From Acidobacteriota bacterium (GTDB lineage Bacteria; Acidobacteriota; Blastocatellia; Pyrinomonadales; Pyrinomonadaceae), in NCBI GenBank assembly GCA_016700175.1, contig CP065003.1, positions 3,792,001-3,856,000 on the forward strand: a stretch of 64,000 nt of DNA, read 5' to 3'. Every line of letters begins with the position of its first letter. Positions within the stretch are counted from its first letter, which is position 1. Below are positions 36,325-45,249 of the stretch, in pieces. The translations under genes and the position numbers were made by a program. Under the pieces are notes generated by a model. It made no database searches. It had not been told where the DNA came from and worked only from the letters and a program-made list of their open reading frames with translations.

Positions 36325-37437
36325 ATGAGCATTTCCCAGACAAACGGAGCCGGCCTTGCACAGAACCCGCTTGGGGCGGGAGATCTTATCGACCGCTCGG
36401 TCCGTTTCTACAGAAAGAACTTCTGGACATTTATACTTATCGCCGCGCCGCCGGTAGTGGCGGGAATCCTGTTTAGCGTGGGCTGGATGGTCCTCGGCCG
36501 GAATCTCTTTAACGTGACAACCGCGGACCCGGCTGAATCCATTTTCTATCAGCTGTTTCTGAGGCTCGGGGACCTCATCATCTGGGTCATCCAGCTGGTG
36601 GCAATGGCCGTCGTGATGGGCGGCGCTTCTAGGAATTTTGTCCGCCATATACTCTTCGGCGAATCGATGTCGTTCCGCGAGACGTACCGAAATGCCCGGA
36701 GCCGGCTGGCGGGGCTCGCGGGCGTGTCGCTGCTTCTTACGCTGTCGCTCGGGTTTCTTGGGATCCTGATCTTCTACATTTCGATTCTTGTCGCTGTGAT
36801 CGCGATAGGACTGGCGGTGTTTGTGCTGGAGTCCATCCCGTTTCTCGCGATCGTTATATCGACTATCCTGAGCGTTGCGGCGATAGGCGGCGGCGTCTTT
36901 CTTTTCTTTCTCGTCTCTTCGCGGTTCATCTATGTTCCCCAGGTGATGCTCGTCGAGGGCGCGGGCGCATTCTCGGCCATCGGAAGAAGCGTCTCTCTTG
37001 CCGGCAAGAACGTGAAGCGCGTGGCGGCGCTGAGCATCTTTACGGTTGTCGCCATTTACTCGGCGCTTTCGCTGGTTTACGTTCCCCTCAGCTTGTTCGC
37101 TTACTTCAGCGGAGTTCCGCTGTTCTCGTTCGACGCGGTCGACACGCTTCCGGCCTGGTTCGAGATCACTTCACAGGTGATCTTTCAGGGGAGCCTGATC
37201 CTGATCATCCCGGTTCTTATGATCGGACTGTGTCTTCTGTATGTTGACGAAAGAACGCGCAGCGAAGGATATGACATTGAACTTCTGGCCGTGACTCATC
37301 TGGGCGAAATGCCTTCTGTTCCCCCGGAGTTCGTAAATCCGCTTCAGCCCGCGCTTGCCGAAGAAGGAGTCATTAGCCAGGCATCGCCCCGGCCGCCCGT
37401 GCGGGAGCGTCCGAAGGGACCGCTTGGACTTGAATGA
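36325..37437 (+). CDS. Polytopic membrane protein (DUF975/GlpQ-membrane-domain-like)
   Basis: 370 residues with about six to seven hydrophobic segments (35-58, 75-98, 125-150, 155-185, 190-215, 245-275, 300-325). The N-terminal signature DLIDRSVRFYRKNFWTFI is typical of membrane proteins annotated as glycerophosphoryl diester phosphodiesterase membrane domain. There is no catalytic phosphodiesterase domain. It overlaps the next gene by 4 bp (ATGA), making it the first gene of a three-gene operon with the DUF4129 and DUF4350 genes. No ribosome site is visible. The role may be structural or transport. Confidence 0.6.
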   Translation: MSISQTNGAGLAQNPLGAGDLIDRSVRFYRKNFWTFILIAAPPVVAGILFSVGWMVLGRNLFNVTTADPAESIFYQLFLRLGDLIIWVIQLVAMAVVMGGASRNFVRHILFGESMSFRETYRNARSRLAGLAGVSLLLTLSLGFLGILIFYISILVAVIAIGLAVFVLESIPFLAIVISTILSVAAIGGGVFLFFLVSSRFIYVPQVMLVEGAGAFSAIGRSVSLAGKNVKRVAALSIFTVVAIYSALSLVYVPLSLFAYFSGVPLFSFDAVDTLPAWFEITSQVIFQGSLILIIPVLMIGLCLLYVDERTRSEGYDIELLAVTHLGEMPSVPPEFVNPLQPALAEEGVISQASPRPPVRERPKGPLGLE

Positions 37438-38516
37438 TCGAGAACCTGAGACAATTCCGGATCGCGGTATCGGCCGTCATCGTCGCAACGGTCTTTCTGT
37501 GTGCGCAGGCCGGGTTCGCAAAGACGGTTGAGGAGTACAGGGAAGAGGTCACTCATCTGCGGGAGGACTTTGCGGCGCTTCTTAGCCCGTCGCCGAACGA
37601 GGACCCTGCGGAGTTCGAGAGGTTTGAGAACGAGGTCTTTGCGGAGGTCAGGGAGTTCGTTTCGGAACGCGATGCCGTTTCGTTTGCCGGTTCCGAGATC
37701 GAGGCCGACAACCGTTGGCTTCTGGAGAAAATAGACGAATACAGGGCCGGATCGAAGACGGAACAGGAGCGGGCGGCAATACTCTCCGCCGTGTACGAAC
37801 GGCTGGGAGCGATCGAGAACAAGCTGTATGAGATACAGCGGGCCCGCGGCGAGCCGACGGCGAAAGACCAGAACAAGCAGAAGCTTTCTGAGATCCTCAG
37901 CGGCGAGGAATACAGGCGGGCGGGGGATGACTCCCAACAGAGCATCTTCGCCCGTTTTATGAAATGGCTGGAGGAGTGGTTCAGGTACCTGTTCCCGCCC
38001 AGGGAGACCGCACCGCAGCCTCTGAACACACCGGATCTCGGCGCGCTCGGCTACACTCTTCAGATCCTGCTCTACGGTATTGTCATCGTGCTTGTGGGGT
38101 ATCTGATCTACCGCTTCGGCCCCAGATTGCTAAACCGCAAGCGCAGCGGAGAAAGCACCTCGAAGAAGGATCGCGTCGTGCTCGGGGAAAAGATCGATGC
38201 AGGAGTGACGACGGAGGACCTGTTCTCAGAGGCCGAGAGGCTGGTCCGCGAAGGCCGTATGCGCGAAGCGCTGAGAAAAGGCTATATAGCGTTGCTTTTC
38301 GGACTTGGGGAGAGGCGGGCTATCGGGCTCGCGAAGCATAAGACCAACCGCGATTACCTGCGGGAGCTCGCGGCGTCGGCCGAACTTCATTCCGTGGTTT
38401 CCGGCCTCACGGTACAGTACGAGCGGCACTGGTACGGCTCCTCCGAAGCCGCCGATGAAGATTGGCAGAAGTTCGCGGGCGGGTATTCCGAAGCTCTCGG
38501 GAGGAAGCGCAGATGA
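37434..38516 (+). CDS. DUF4129 domain membrane protein
   Basis: 360 residues. A signal-anchor (9-29) precedes a helical periplasmic region. A membrane segment at about 205-225 (YTLQILLYGIVIVLVGYLIY) is followed by the cytoplasmic DUF4129 domain (EAERLVREGRMREALRKGYIALLFGLGERR, then TNRDYLREL). DUF4129 proteins commonly travel with DUF4350, MoxR and DUF58 genes. It overlaps both neighbours by 4 bp, so translation is coupled. Confidence 0.8.
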   Translation: MIENLRQFRIAVSAVIVATVFLCAQAGFAKTVEEYREEVTHLREDFAALLSPSPNEDPAEFERFENEVFAEVREFVSERDAVSFAGSEIEADNRWLLEKIDEYRAGSKTEQERAAILSAVYERLGAIENKLYEIQRARGEPTAKDQNKQKLSEILSGEEYRRAGDDSQQSIFARFMKWLEEWFRYLFPPRETAPQPLNTPDLGALGYTLQILLYGIVIVLVGYLIYRFGPRLLNRKRSGESTSKKDRVVLGEKIDAGVTTEDLFSEAERLVREGRMREALRKGYIALLFGLGERRAIGLAKHKTNRDYLRELAASAELHSVVSGLTVQYERHWYGSSEAADEDWQKFAGGYSEALGRKRR

Positions 38517-39895
38517 AACAGAAGTTCTTCTTGCTCTTCGCCGTTCTCGCGCTTGTCGTCATCCTGATCGGGCTCAACGCTGCGTCGTACGTCCAGAAAG
38601 AGAAAGTGCCCGATTCGGAAGCCCAGCCCAACCGTTCCACCTTCAACAGCGGCGCGACTGGTACGAGGGCTCTGCACGATCTTTTGGCGGCTACCGGAAA
38701 ACGGGTGAGCCGCCGCCAGGAGCCGATCGGTCCGGAGTTCGAGGAATACGATTCGACAGGGCTGGACACCTTCGTGATCATAGGTCCCGTCAGGAGGGAG
38801 CTCGGAGAAGAGGAGATCAGGCACGTTCTCGCCTGGGTATCGGCCGGTGGGCAACTTGTCCTGATCGACCGGGAACCCGACAGCGAGTTCCTGACGACAT
38901 CCTCGTGGTGGGAGATCGGAGTGAACGAAGGAAGGAACGCCGTGTCCGCCACCGAACGCGATTACCTGACCGTGAGCGTCGATCCGGCGAACCAGGGTCA
39001 AATGACGGCCAGGACTTCGGCGGTGAGGCCGGTCCAGCCGAGTATCTTCAACGCGCAGGTCAACGGCGTTCAGCCTTCCAAGTTTGCGAATTCGATCAGG
39101 ATCACGCGGGTACCCGGACAGCCCGAAGAGGACGGAACGGATGATCCCGGAATCGGTGCGTCCGGGTCAGAAGAGGACAACGCCGAACTGCCGAACCTCA
39201 CGAACCTCGCGCCGGTCGTGCATCTCGCGAACGACGACAAGAACCTGCTGGCGGATTTTCCGTTTGGGGCGGGAAGGATTGTACTCCTCACCGACCCGTA
39301 CGTGGTCGCGAACGGAGGCATCGATCTCGCCGACAATGCACAGGTCGCGCTGAACGTGATCGGCTCAAGGACCGGACCGATAGCATTCGACGAATACCAC
39401 CAGGGCTTTGGGGCTGATGACAACCGGCTGCTCAGCTATTTTTCGGGCACGCCTGTTGTCGCGATATTCCTGCAGTTCACAGCGCTGATCGCACTAGTGA
39501 TCTTCTCCAGGGGCCGCCGGTTCGCACGGCCTGTCCCCGCCGAGTCTGAAGACCGTCTCTCGAAACTGGAGTATGTCGCCGCGATGGCGCAGCTTCAGTC
39601 GCGGACAAAGGCCTTCGACCTCGCCATAGAGAACATCTACACCGACTTCCGGCGCAGGGTCTCGCGGTTCTTCAGCGTTGACAATTTTACGGTATCGAAA
39701 GAGTCGCTTGCGGGGATGGTCGCAAAGAGGCTCGGAATGCAGGCGGAAGAGGTGGTGGACCTGATGCAGCGGTGCGAGGACATCATGCACGGTGAGCAGA
39801 CCCGCCGTGGAACGGTCCTGGAGCTCGTCCGAAGACTGCGCGAGATCGAAGAGGCTCTAGGGCTCGAGCGAGGCAGAAACGCCAGGCACTTGTGA
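38513..39895 (+). CDS. DUF4350 domain protein
   Basis: 460 residues from ATG 38513, inside the stop of the previous gene (ATGA). N-terminal membrane anchor (residues 4-22), then a DUF4350 domain (NSGATGTRALHDLLAATGKRV, WVSAGGQLVLIDREPD, FGAGRIVLLTDPYVVANGGI). A second membrane segment lies near residue 325 (VVAIFLQFTALIALVIFS), followed by a cytoplasmic tail. The globular part resembles a GATase-like/ThuA-like fold. It is the last gene of the operon. The function of the conserved cluster is not known, though envelope maturation with MoxR is suspected. Confidence 0.8.
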   Translation: MKQKFFLLFAVLALVVILIGLNAASYVQKEKVPDSEAQPNRSTFNSGATGTRALHDLLAATGKRVSRRQEPIGPEFEEYDSTGLDTFVIIGPVRRELGEEEIRHVLAWVSAGGQLVLIDREPDSEFLTTSSWWEIGVNEGRNAVSATERDYLTVSVDPANQGQMTARTSAVRPVQPSIFNAQVNGVQPSKFANSIRITRVPGQPEEDGTDDPGIGASGSEEDNAELPNLTNLAPVVHLANDDKNLLADFPFGAGRIVLLTDPYVVANGGIDLADNAQVALNVIGSRTGPIAFDEYHQGFGADDNRLLSYFSGTPVVAIFLQFTALIALVIFSRGRRFARPVPAESEDRLSKLEYVAAMAQLQSRTKAFDLAIENIYTDFRRRVSRFFSVDNFTVSKESLAGMVAKRLGMQAEEVVDLMQRCEDIMHGEQTRRGTVLELVRRLREIEEALGLERGRNARHL

Positions 39896-39949
39896 GTCTG
39901 TTCAGTCTGTTCAGTCTATTCAGTCTATTCAATCTGTTCAGTCGGTTCG
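39896..39949. repeat. 9-nt short tandem repeats (6 units)
   Basis: Six contiguous 9-mers with consensus GTCTGTTCA / GTCTATTCA, beginning next to the DUF4350 stop codon. Related arrays lie at 40084 and, on the opposite strand, at 53525 and 53591. Confidence 0.85.
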
Positions 39950-40083
39950 AATGATTTCAGTAGGCCAATTCTCGGGCCGAATGCCCCGGAGGGGCTACGG
40001 AGGTTAGCCCGGGGCAAGCCGAAGGCGCAGCCCCGGGGAAGGTCGCAAGAATGACCGCTAGCCGCGTAGCGGCGACAGGGACA
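39950..40083. repeat. GC-rich palindromic block between two 9-nt arrays
   Basis: It contains GCCCCGGAGGGGC-type and AGCCCGGGGC/GCCCCGGGG palindromes and the hairpin AGCCGCGTAGCGGCG near 40060. A diverged relative of the last hairpin lies at about 10872 beside the IS element. No gene is present. Confidence 0.55.
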
Positions 40084-40128
40084 GTCGGTTCAGTCTTCTC
40101 GGTCTATACAGTCTATTGAGTCTATCGA
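40084..40128. repeat. 9-nt short tandem repeats (5 units)
   Basis: Five contiguous 9-mers (GTCGGTTCA, GTCTTCTCG, GTCTATACA, GTCTATTGA, GTCTATCGA) of the same family as 39896-39949. Confidence 0.8.
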
Positions 40129-40162
40129 GATTCTTCACCCAACTGTATTGAAAAATCGTACC

Positions 40163-40225
40163 GGATCCCTGGTCCCTGGTCATTGGTCCCTGACCATTGA
40201 ACACTGACCATTGATCGTTGATCCC
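40163..40225. repeat. 7-nt short tandem repeats (9 units)
   Basis: Nine contiguous heptamers with consensus TGGTCCC / TGACCAT. The array ends six bases before the ATG of the TauE/SafE gene, in place of a ribosome-binding site. It is of the same type as the arrays at 8818 and 9053. Confidence 0.85.
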
Positions 40226-40231
40226 TGAAAT

Positions 40232-40993
40232 ATGACAACCGCTTCCCTTATCATCCTTGTCGCCCTCTTCTTCCTCACCAGCGCGGTCGGTGTGGTCACA
40301 GGGAGCAACTCGCTCATCACCGTTCCCGTGATGTTCCAGTTCGGGATCGAGCCGAAGGTCGCTATCGCGACCAACATGTTCGGGCTGACATTTATGAACA
40401 TTGGCGCCAGCATCGGGTTCATACGCCACGGAAAGATCGAATACTCAAGGCTCTCGCTCCTTGTGGTCCTGACGGTGATCGCGTCGGGGCTGGGGGCCTT
40501 GTGGGTCGGCTCGTTCTCTTCGGAAGCCGTGCCCGTCTTCGTCACCGTCTCGATGTTTGTCGTGGTGGCCTTCACGCTCATCAAGCGCGATTCGGGCATC
40601 GGCAGTAAGGAGGAAAGCGAGGTTTCGAGAGGTTCGGTCGCGGTTACGCTTGTTCTTACGTTCCTGCTCGGGATCTACGGCGGAATGTACAGCGGAGGCT
40701 ATGTCACGATGCTCACCGCGGTTCTTGTCGGGTTCTACGGGCTTTCGTTCACACAGGCGGTCGCGGGCACAAAGTTCATCAACGTATTCTCTTCCGCGAT
40801 CGCCACGGCCGTTTTCGCGTGGCAGGGTTTGATTGACTATTACCTTGGCATTATCCTTGGCGTTACAATGTTCGCCGCCGCATACGTCGGCGCGCGCACC
40901 GTCACAAAACTCGACGATCTCTGGCTCAAAAGGATCTTCATCTCCGCTGTCGTCCTCCTGGCGCTGAAGACCGCCTGGGACCTAGTCGGATAA
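40232..40993 (+). CDS. TauE/SafE family membrane permease
   Basis: 253 residues with about eight hydrophobic segments. The family motifs [37 protein letters not shown] and the second-half counterpart [38 protein letters not shown] show the internal duplication of TauE/SafE permeases. Members export sulfite, sulfoacetate or other small anions; the substrate here is unknown. No Shine-Dalgarno is visible because the heptamer array occupies the leader. Confidence 0.88.
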   Translation: MTTASLIILVALFFLTSAVGVVTGSNSLITVPVMFQFGIEPKVAIATNMFGLTFMNIGASIGFIRHGKIEYSRLSLLVVLTVIASGLGALWVGSFSSEAVPVFVTVSMFVVVAFTLIKRDSGIGSKEESEVSRGSVAVTLVLTFLLGIYGGMYSGGYVTMLTAVLVGFYGLSFTQAVAGTKFINVFSSAIATAVFAWQGLIDYYLGIILGVTMFAAAYVGARTVTKLDDLWLKRIFISAVVLLALKTAWDLVG

Positions 40994-41012
40994 ACTTTCG
41001 CGCTCAAAAAAG

Positions 41013-41966
41013 ATGCTGAACCACACACCGGAAACGGTCTCCCACATACGCTCGGAACTCGCCAAGGTCATCGTCGGCCAGGACGAGGTCATCGAGCAGA
41101 TTCTCGTCGCGTTCCTTGCCGAAGGCCACGCGCTTCTCGAAGGAGTTCCGGGGACCGCGAAAACCCTGATCGTGAAGACGCTCGCAAGGATCATCGGGGC
41201 GAAGTTCTCGAGGATCCAGTTCACGCCGGACCTTATGCCTTCGGACATCACGGGAACGAACGTCTATAACATGCAGACGTCAAAGTTCTCCGTTCGCCCG
41301 GGGCCGATATTCACCGATATTCTTCTCGCCGACGAGATCAACCGCACGCCCCCGAAGACGCAGTCGGCGCTTCTCGAGGCGATGGAAGAGCGCCAGGCGA
41401 CCATCGACGGCAAGCGTTACCTTTTGTCGCCGATCTTCACCGTGCTCGCGACCGAGAACCCTATCGAATACGAGGGTACCTACCCGCTTCCCGAGGCCCA
41501 GCTCGACCGCTTTCTTCTGAAGATATTGATCGACTATCCCACGAAAGACGAAGAGTTAACGGTCGTGACCCGATGGGACGAAGGATTCAACTCCCAGCAT
41601 CTGGACGAGATCGACCTCCGGCCGATCTCTGACCCGAACCTTATCAAGGCCTGCCGCGCCGAGATCCGCTCGATGCGGACCGAAGAAGGCGTGAAGAACT
41701 ACATTGTCGACGTGGTCCAGAAAACCCGAAACCATCCGACCATTCTCTACGGCGCGAGCCCGCGCGCTTCGGTCGCGCTTCTTCTGTGCGCCAAGGCGCT
41801 CGCCGCGATACGCGGCCGCGATTTCCCGACTCCCGACGATGTACGCGACGTCTCGATGCCGGTTCTCAGGCACCGTATCTCGCTGAGAGCGGAAGCCGAG
41901 CTGGACGGCGCGACAACCGACGCGGTCATTTCCGACATCATCCGGACCGTTGAGATACCCCGCTAA
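41013..41966 (+). CDS. MoxR-family AAA+ ATPase
   Basis: 317 residues. Walker A GVPGTAKT is at 44-51 and Walker B LLADEIN at 104-110, followed by the sensor region [25 protein letters not shown] and the C-terminal lid domain. MoxR proteins act as chaperones that mature partner complexes, usually with DUF58/VWA proteins. Here the neighbours are TauE/SafE and an ankyrin protein, while DUF4129/DUF4350 genes lie just upstream. No DUF58 gene is present. It overlaps the next gene by 17 bp. Confidence 0.92.
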   Translation: MLNHTPETVSHIRSELAKVIVGQDEVIEQILVAFLAEGHALLEGVPGTAKTLIVKTLARIIGAKFSRIQFTPDLMPSDITGTNVYNMQTSKFSVRPGPIFTDILLADEINRTPPKTQSALLEAMEERQATIDGKRYLLSPIFTVLATENPIEYEGTYPLPEAQLDRFLLKILIDYPTKDEELTVVTRWDEGFNSQHLDEIDLRPISDPNLIKACRAEIRSMRTEEGVKNYIVDVVQKTRNHPTILYGASPRASVALLLCAKALAAIRGRDFPTPDDVRDVSMPVLRHRISLRAEAELDGATTDAVISDIIRTVEIPR

Positions 41967-43317
41967 ACAGAACTCAATAACCGCGCTGGCGCTTTCGGTT
42001 GTCATCGCGATCGCCGCGGCGGCGGTGCACGCACAGGTTCCGAAGTTGATCCTGAACGAGGAACTCGGGCTTGCGGCAAGGACCGGCGACGCGGAACGCG
42101 TGCGTGAGATCCTCGAATTGGGAGCCGACGCCGCGGCACGCGACCTCTTCGGTCAGCCCATCGTCGTTCTCGCTTCGCTAAAGACCTACGACAACCGGCA
42201 CCAGACGATCATCGACCTTCTCCTCAAAAAGGGGGCCGATATCGACGCCGCGAACCCGTTCGGCACGACGCCTCTGATGGTCACGCAGACCGCCAGCCGA
42301 TACAACAGTTCGGACGAGTACTTCAGGAAGCGCGGTGCGGATTTCTCCAGGACCGACATGTTTGGTGGAAACTACGAGTTCTACTATCTTTTTGGGACTC
42401 AACCGACATATCCGCCGTTCGCGGAAAAGGGAAAGGCGAGGCTTCTGACGGAGCGCGAGATCATCTGGCGGTACGTTCTAGAGAACAATCTGGCACGGCT
42501 GGAAGATCCGAAATGCTGCGGGCGCATGGGAAACTCCGCGACTGTCGTCATGGCGCTCGCATATTATGGCTACAGCGACCTGTTCGAAGAGGCGGTGCGC
42601 AAAGACAGAAGCCTGCTCGGGGAGCGCGATTCGTACGGCAGCACAGCGCTGCACTACGCGGCGCAGGGCAATTGCGACAAGTGCGTCTACCTTGGTTTCG
42701 ACAACAAGGACGGATACCTCGAGCTCCGGGACAATTGGGGTGAAACGCCTCTGATCCGCGCGGCAAAGTTCGGACACGATCTTTTCATATTCAAGATGCT
42801 AAGACTCGGAGCCGAAACGGATCTGAAAGACAGCGGAGGGAACTCGGCCCTTGGATATGCGGCGGCATACGGTCGCGATGAAGCAGCGCTTGCCCTTCTT
42901 GCAGCCGGAGCAGATTCTTCCGCGCCCGCGTTTGAAGGGCTTCCGGCATTGATCGCCGCTGCGAAAGCGGGACACGAGAAGGTGGTCGGGACGTTCGCAA
43001 CCTCAAAGGCCCTCGCGGTTGTAGCGTTGCGGAAGGGAGGCATCGACGGCGAAGAAAAGAAGCGGATGCAGACGATGGCCGAGATCGATCTCGACATACG
43101 AGGCCGTGACGGAAGGACGGCACTGATGCTCGCCGCGGCGCGGGGGTCTCTGAAGATGGCTCAGTTCCTCGTCTATTCCGGCGCTGACCTCCGGCTGAAG
43201 GACGGGACCGGCAGGACAGCGCTCGACCTCGCCAGAGAAAGCGGAAACTCCGAGCTGGTCAAACTGCTCGAGAACCCGCCGGGAGAAGCCGAAATCTTGA
43301 CACGATCTGTAAAATAG
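41950..43317 (+). CDS. Exported ankyrin-repeat protein
   Basis: 455 residues starting at TTG 41950, overlapping the moxR end by 17 bp. A signal peptide covers about 1-28 ([21 protein letters not shown]). Several ankyrin repeats follow ([115 protein letters not shown]). The middle (residues 120-200) diverges and carries a CCGR motif. It is probably a periplasmic binding protein. Coupling to moxR suggests it may be a client or partner. Confidence 0.8.
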   Translation: MRYPAKQNSITALALSVVIAIAAAAVHAQVPKLILNEELGLAARTGDAERVREILELGADAAARDLFGQPIVVLASLKTYDNRHQTIIDLLLKKGADIDAANPFGTTPLMVTQTASRYNSSDEYFRKRGADFSRTDMFGGNYEFYYLFGTQPTYPPFAEKGKARLLTEREIIWRYVLENNLARLEDPKCCGRMGNSATVVMALAYYGYSDLFEEAVRKDRSLLGERDSYGSTALHYAAQGNCDKCVYLGFDNKDGYLELRDNWGETPLIRAAKFGHDLFIFKMLRLGAETDLKDSGGNSALGYAAAYGRDEAALALLAAGADSSAPAFEGLPALIAAAKAGHEKVVGTFATSKALAVVALRKGGIDGEEKKRMQTMAEIDLDIRGRDGRTALMLAAARGSLKMAQFLVYSGADLRLKDGTGRTALDLARESGNSELVKLLENPPGEAEILTRSVK

Positions 43318-43347
43318 ACGGGCAGTTACGACTATTCAGAAGAAAGA

Positions 43348-44520
43348 ATGTCTGATATTCCGCGAAGAAAGTTCATAGCGAAACTCGGTGCAGCGGCCGC
43401 CGCCGGCCTGCTGTGCCGGGACGTTCCAGCGTTGATCGCCAAAACGGCCGGCGGCGGGTCCGGCGATTTTCATTTCCTGGTCGTCGGCGACTCTCTGGTT
43501 TCGGGGCAGGGCCTCCGCGAGGAGGACCGATTCTACTCGCTGACCCGCAACTGGCTTCAGGAAGAGATCGTCGGAAACGGCGGCAAAGTGTTTCTCAAGA
43601 ACAAGTCTCACTCCGGGTCGAACGTCTATCTCAACGAGAGGGACAGGCAGGCGCTTGAAGAAGCTGAGCGCCCGCTCGACCAGTTCTTCCCCTCTGAGGT
43701 CAATTTCACGTTCCCGTCCATTGCGAAGCAGGTCGAGGTCGCTGTCAGGGAATACTTGGGAGCGGGCGTCGATCCGAATGACGTCGGGCTTGTGATGGTC
43801 TCGGGCGGCCTTACGAACATCACGGTCAAGGGCATCATCGATCCGTTCGACGATTCCGACAACCTCCGCAGGGACATCGTGAAGTACTGCAACGGATACA
43901 TGAGCAGGTTTCTTGGCGAAGCCGGCGAGGCGTTCCCGAATGCACTGATCGCCGTCATTGGCTATTTCCCGATGATCTCGCCAAAGTCGTCGACCGGAAT
44001 GGTCTATAACGCGGTGCTCGAGCTTTACGATTTCCCGGGCCCGATGAAGCCGCTTATGAACAACGTATTCACGAAGCAGTTCTTCAAGATCCTCCACAAA
44101 GGAATGACCAAACGTTCGAGGATCTGGGCGGAAGGCTCGGACCGGGAACTGAAAAACGCCGTTGCCGCCCACAACGAGCGGGCCGGCCGGGAACAGGCCC
44201 TGTTCGTAAAGTCGCCGATCGATGAGAGCAATTGTTTCGGAACCAAGAATTCTCTGCTTTGGAAAATGGGCAAGAAGGGAAGATCGGAAGACGATCTTTA
44301 CGATCTGAGGACGGAAGTCTGTGATGAGGCGATCGATTCCGTAAAGGACATCAAGCTCGATTTCGGAAAGCGCTTCTGCGAACTCGCGGGACTCGGGCAT
44401 CCGAACCCTGAAGGATCAAGGGCGTATGCTGAATCGATCAAGGCCTCGCTTCGCCCGTTGCTTGCAGAAGACTCTCGCGATGTGTCATCATCCCGGCTCG
44501 CAAGGAGATTCCAGATATGA
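43348..44520 (+). CDS. SGNH/GDSL-type hydrolase with Tat-like signal
   Basis: 390 residues. RRKFIAKLGAAAAAGLL at the N-terminus resembles a Tat signal. Block I is VVGDSLVSGQ with nucleophile S49; block III is degenerate (SGGLTNI, in place of GxND); block V keeps the histidine in GLGHPNPEGSRAY near residue 350. It is probably an exported esterase or lipase-like enzyme of unknown substrate. Its stop codon overlaps the ATG of the rRNA methyltransferase reading frame (ATGA), so translation is coupled. Confidence 0.75.
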   Translation: MSDIPRRKFIAKLGAAAAAGLLCRDVPALIAKTAGGGSGDFHFLVVGDSLVSGQGLREEDRFYSLTRNWLQEEIVGNGGKVFLKNKSHSGSNVYLNERDRQALEEAERPLDQFFPSEVNFTFPSIAKQVEVAVREYLGAGVDPNDVGLVMVSGGLTNITVKGIIDPFDDSDNLRRDIVKYCNGYMSRFLGEAGEAFPNALIAVIGYFPMISPKSSTGMVYNAVLELYDFPGPMKPLMNNVFTKQFFKILHKGMTKRSRIWAEGSDRELKNAVAAHNERAGREQALFVKSPIDESNCFGTKNSLLWKMGKKGRSEDDLYDLRTEVCDEAIDSVKDIKLDFGKRFCELAGLGHPNPEGSRAYAESIKASLRPLLAEDSRDVSSSRLARRFQI

Positions 44521-44549
44521 TCAAGCAGATCCGCGGCAGCACCATCTGA
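44517..44549 (+). other. 10-codon frame closed by tandem stops TGA-TAA, upstream of and in frame with the rRNA methyltransferase
   Basis: ATG 44517 has an excellent ribosome site (AAGGAGATT, 7 bp away) and overlaps the SGNH gene stop. It encodes MIKQIRGSTI and then meets TGA (44547) and TAA (44550). Downstream codons in the same frame ([20 protein letters not shown]) continue the methyltransferase. The peptide aligns with the N-terminus of NpmA/KamB proteins, so the two stops fall inside the expected gene. Confidence 0.7.
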
Positions 44550-44597
44550 TAACTCGACCGTGACGCCTTCCTCCGAGAGACGGAGGGCTTCCGAAGA

Positions 44598-45167
44598 GTG
44601 GCGCTCGATATCGGAACCGGCGACGGACGATTCGTGTTTCGCTCGGCCGAGCGAGATCCGGATACGTTCTGGATCGGAGTGGACGCCAACGCAAAACCCC
44701 TCAAAAAAATCTCGACGATGGCCGAACGAAAGCTCGGGAAGGGAAGACGTGCGAACGCAATGTTCGTCCACGCTTCCGCCGAAGACCTGCCCGAGGAGTT
44801 CAAAGGCATTGCCGATGAGATATTCATCAATTTCCCCTGGGGAAGTTTGCTTGGGGCCGTGCTCCGTCCCGACCCGGAGTTCCTTACACAGATTCTGAGT
44901 GTCCTGAAGCCGGGAGGAAGGCTTTCCATCCTTACTGCGATCGATCCCAAACGCGACCAAACCGAGTTAGGGAGGCTCGGCATCGAGCCTGCGAGCGCTC
45001 ATTTCGAAATTTCGATTGCGTCGAGGTACGCATCGGCGGGTCTTCAGCAAGTTCCGTGCGGAACCGGCTCCGCCAGAGAACTCCGTGCGGAAACGACCTG
45101 GGCGAAGAAGCTTAAGGGGTCACGTCAAAGGCGATTCGTCAAACTTGTATTCACCGCTTCGGCGTAA
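44598..45167 (+). CDS. 16S rRNA (adenine(1408)-N1)-methyltransferase homologue (KamB/NpmA family), N-terminus cut off by stops
   Basis: 189 residues from GTG 44598, the only start left after the two stops. The SAM site is [14 protein letters not shown], and [41 protein letters not shown] and SWAKKL-like [15 protein letters not shown] match the family that methylates A1408 of 16S rRNA, giving kanamycin/apramycin resistance. Aligned to NpmA and KamB, the first ~27 residues lie upstream of this start, and the region between them and ATG 44517 is conserved in length. It is either a recent pseudogene, a shortened protein from GTG, or a product of readthrough. Activity is uncertain. Confidence 0.7.
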   Translation: MALDIGTGDGRFVFRSAERDPDTFWIGVDANAKPLKKISTMAERKLGKGRRANAMFVHASAEDLPEEFKGIADEIFINFPWGSLLGAVLRPDPEFLTQILSVLKPGGRLSILTAIDPKRDQTELGRLGIEPASAHFEISIASRYASAGLQQVPCGTGSARELRAETTWAKKLKGSRQRRFVKLVFTASA

Positions 45168-45249
45168 GAAGATCCTATGCCGAATATTTGAATCCCGCCG
45201 GGCAGAGTTATATCCTAATTGTTTCGGCGGGAGCCGGAATTTCGGCGAT

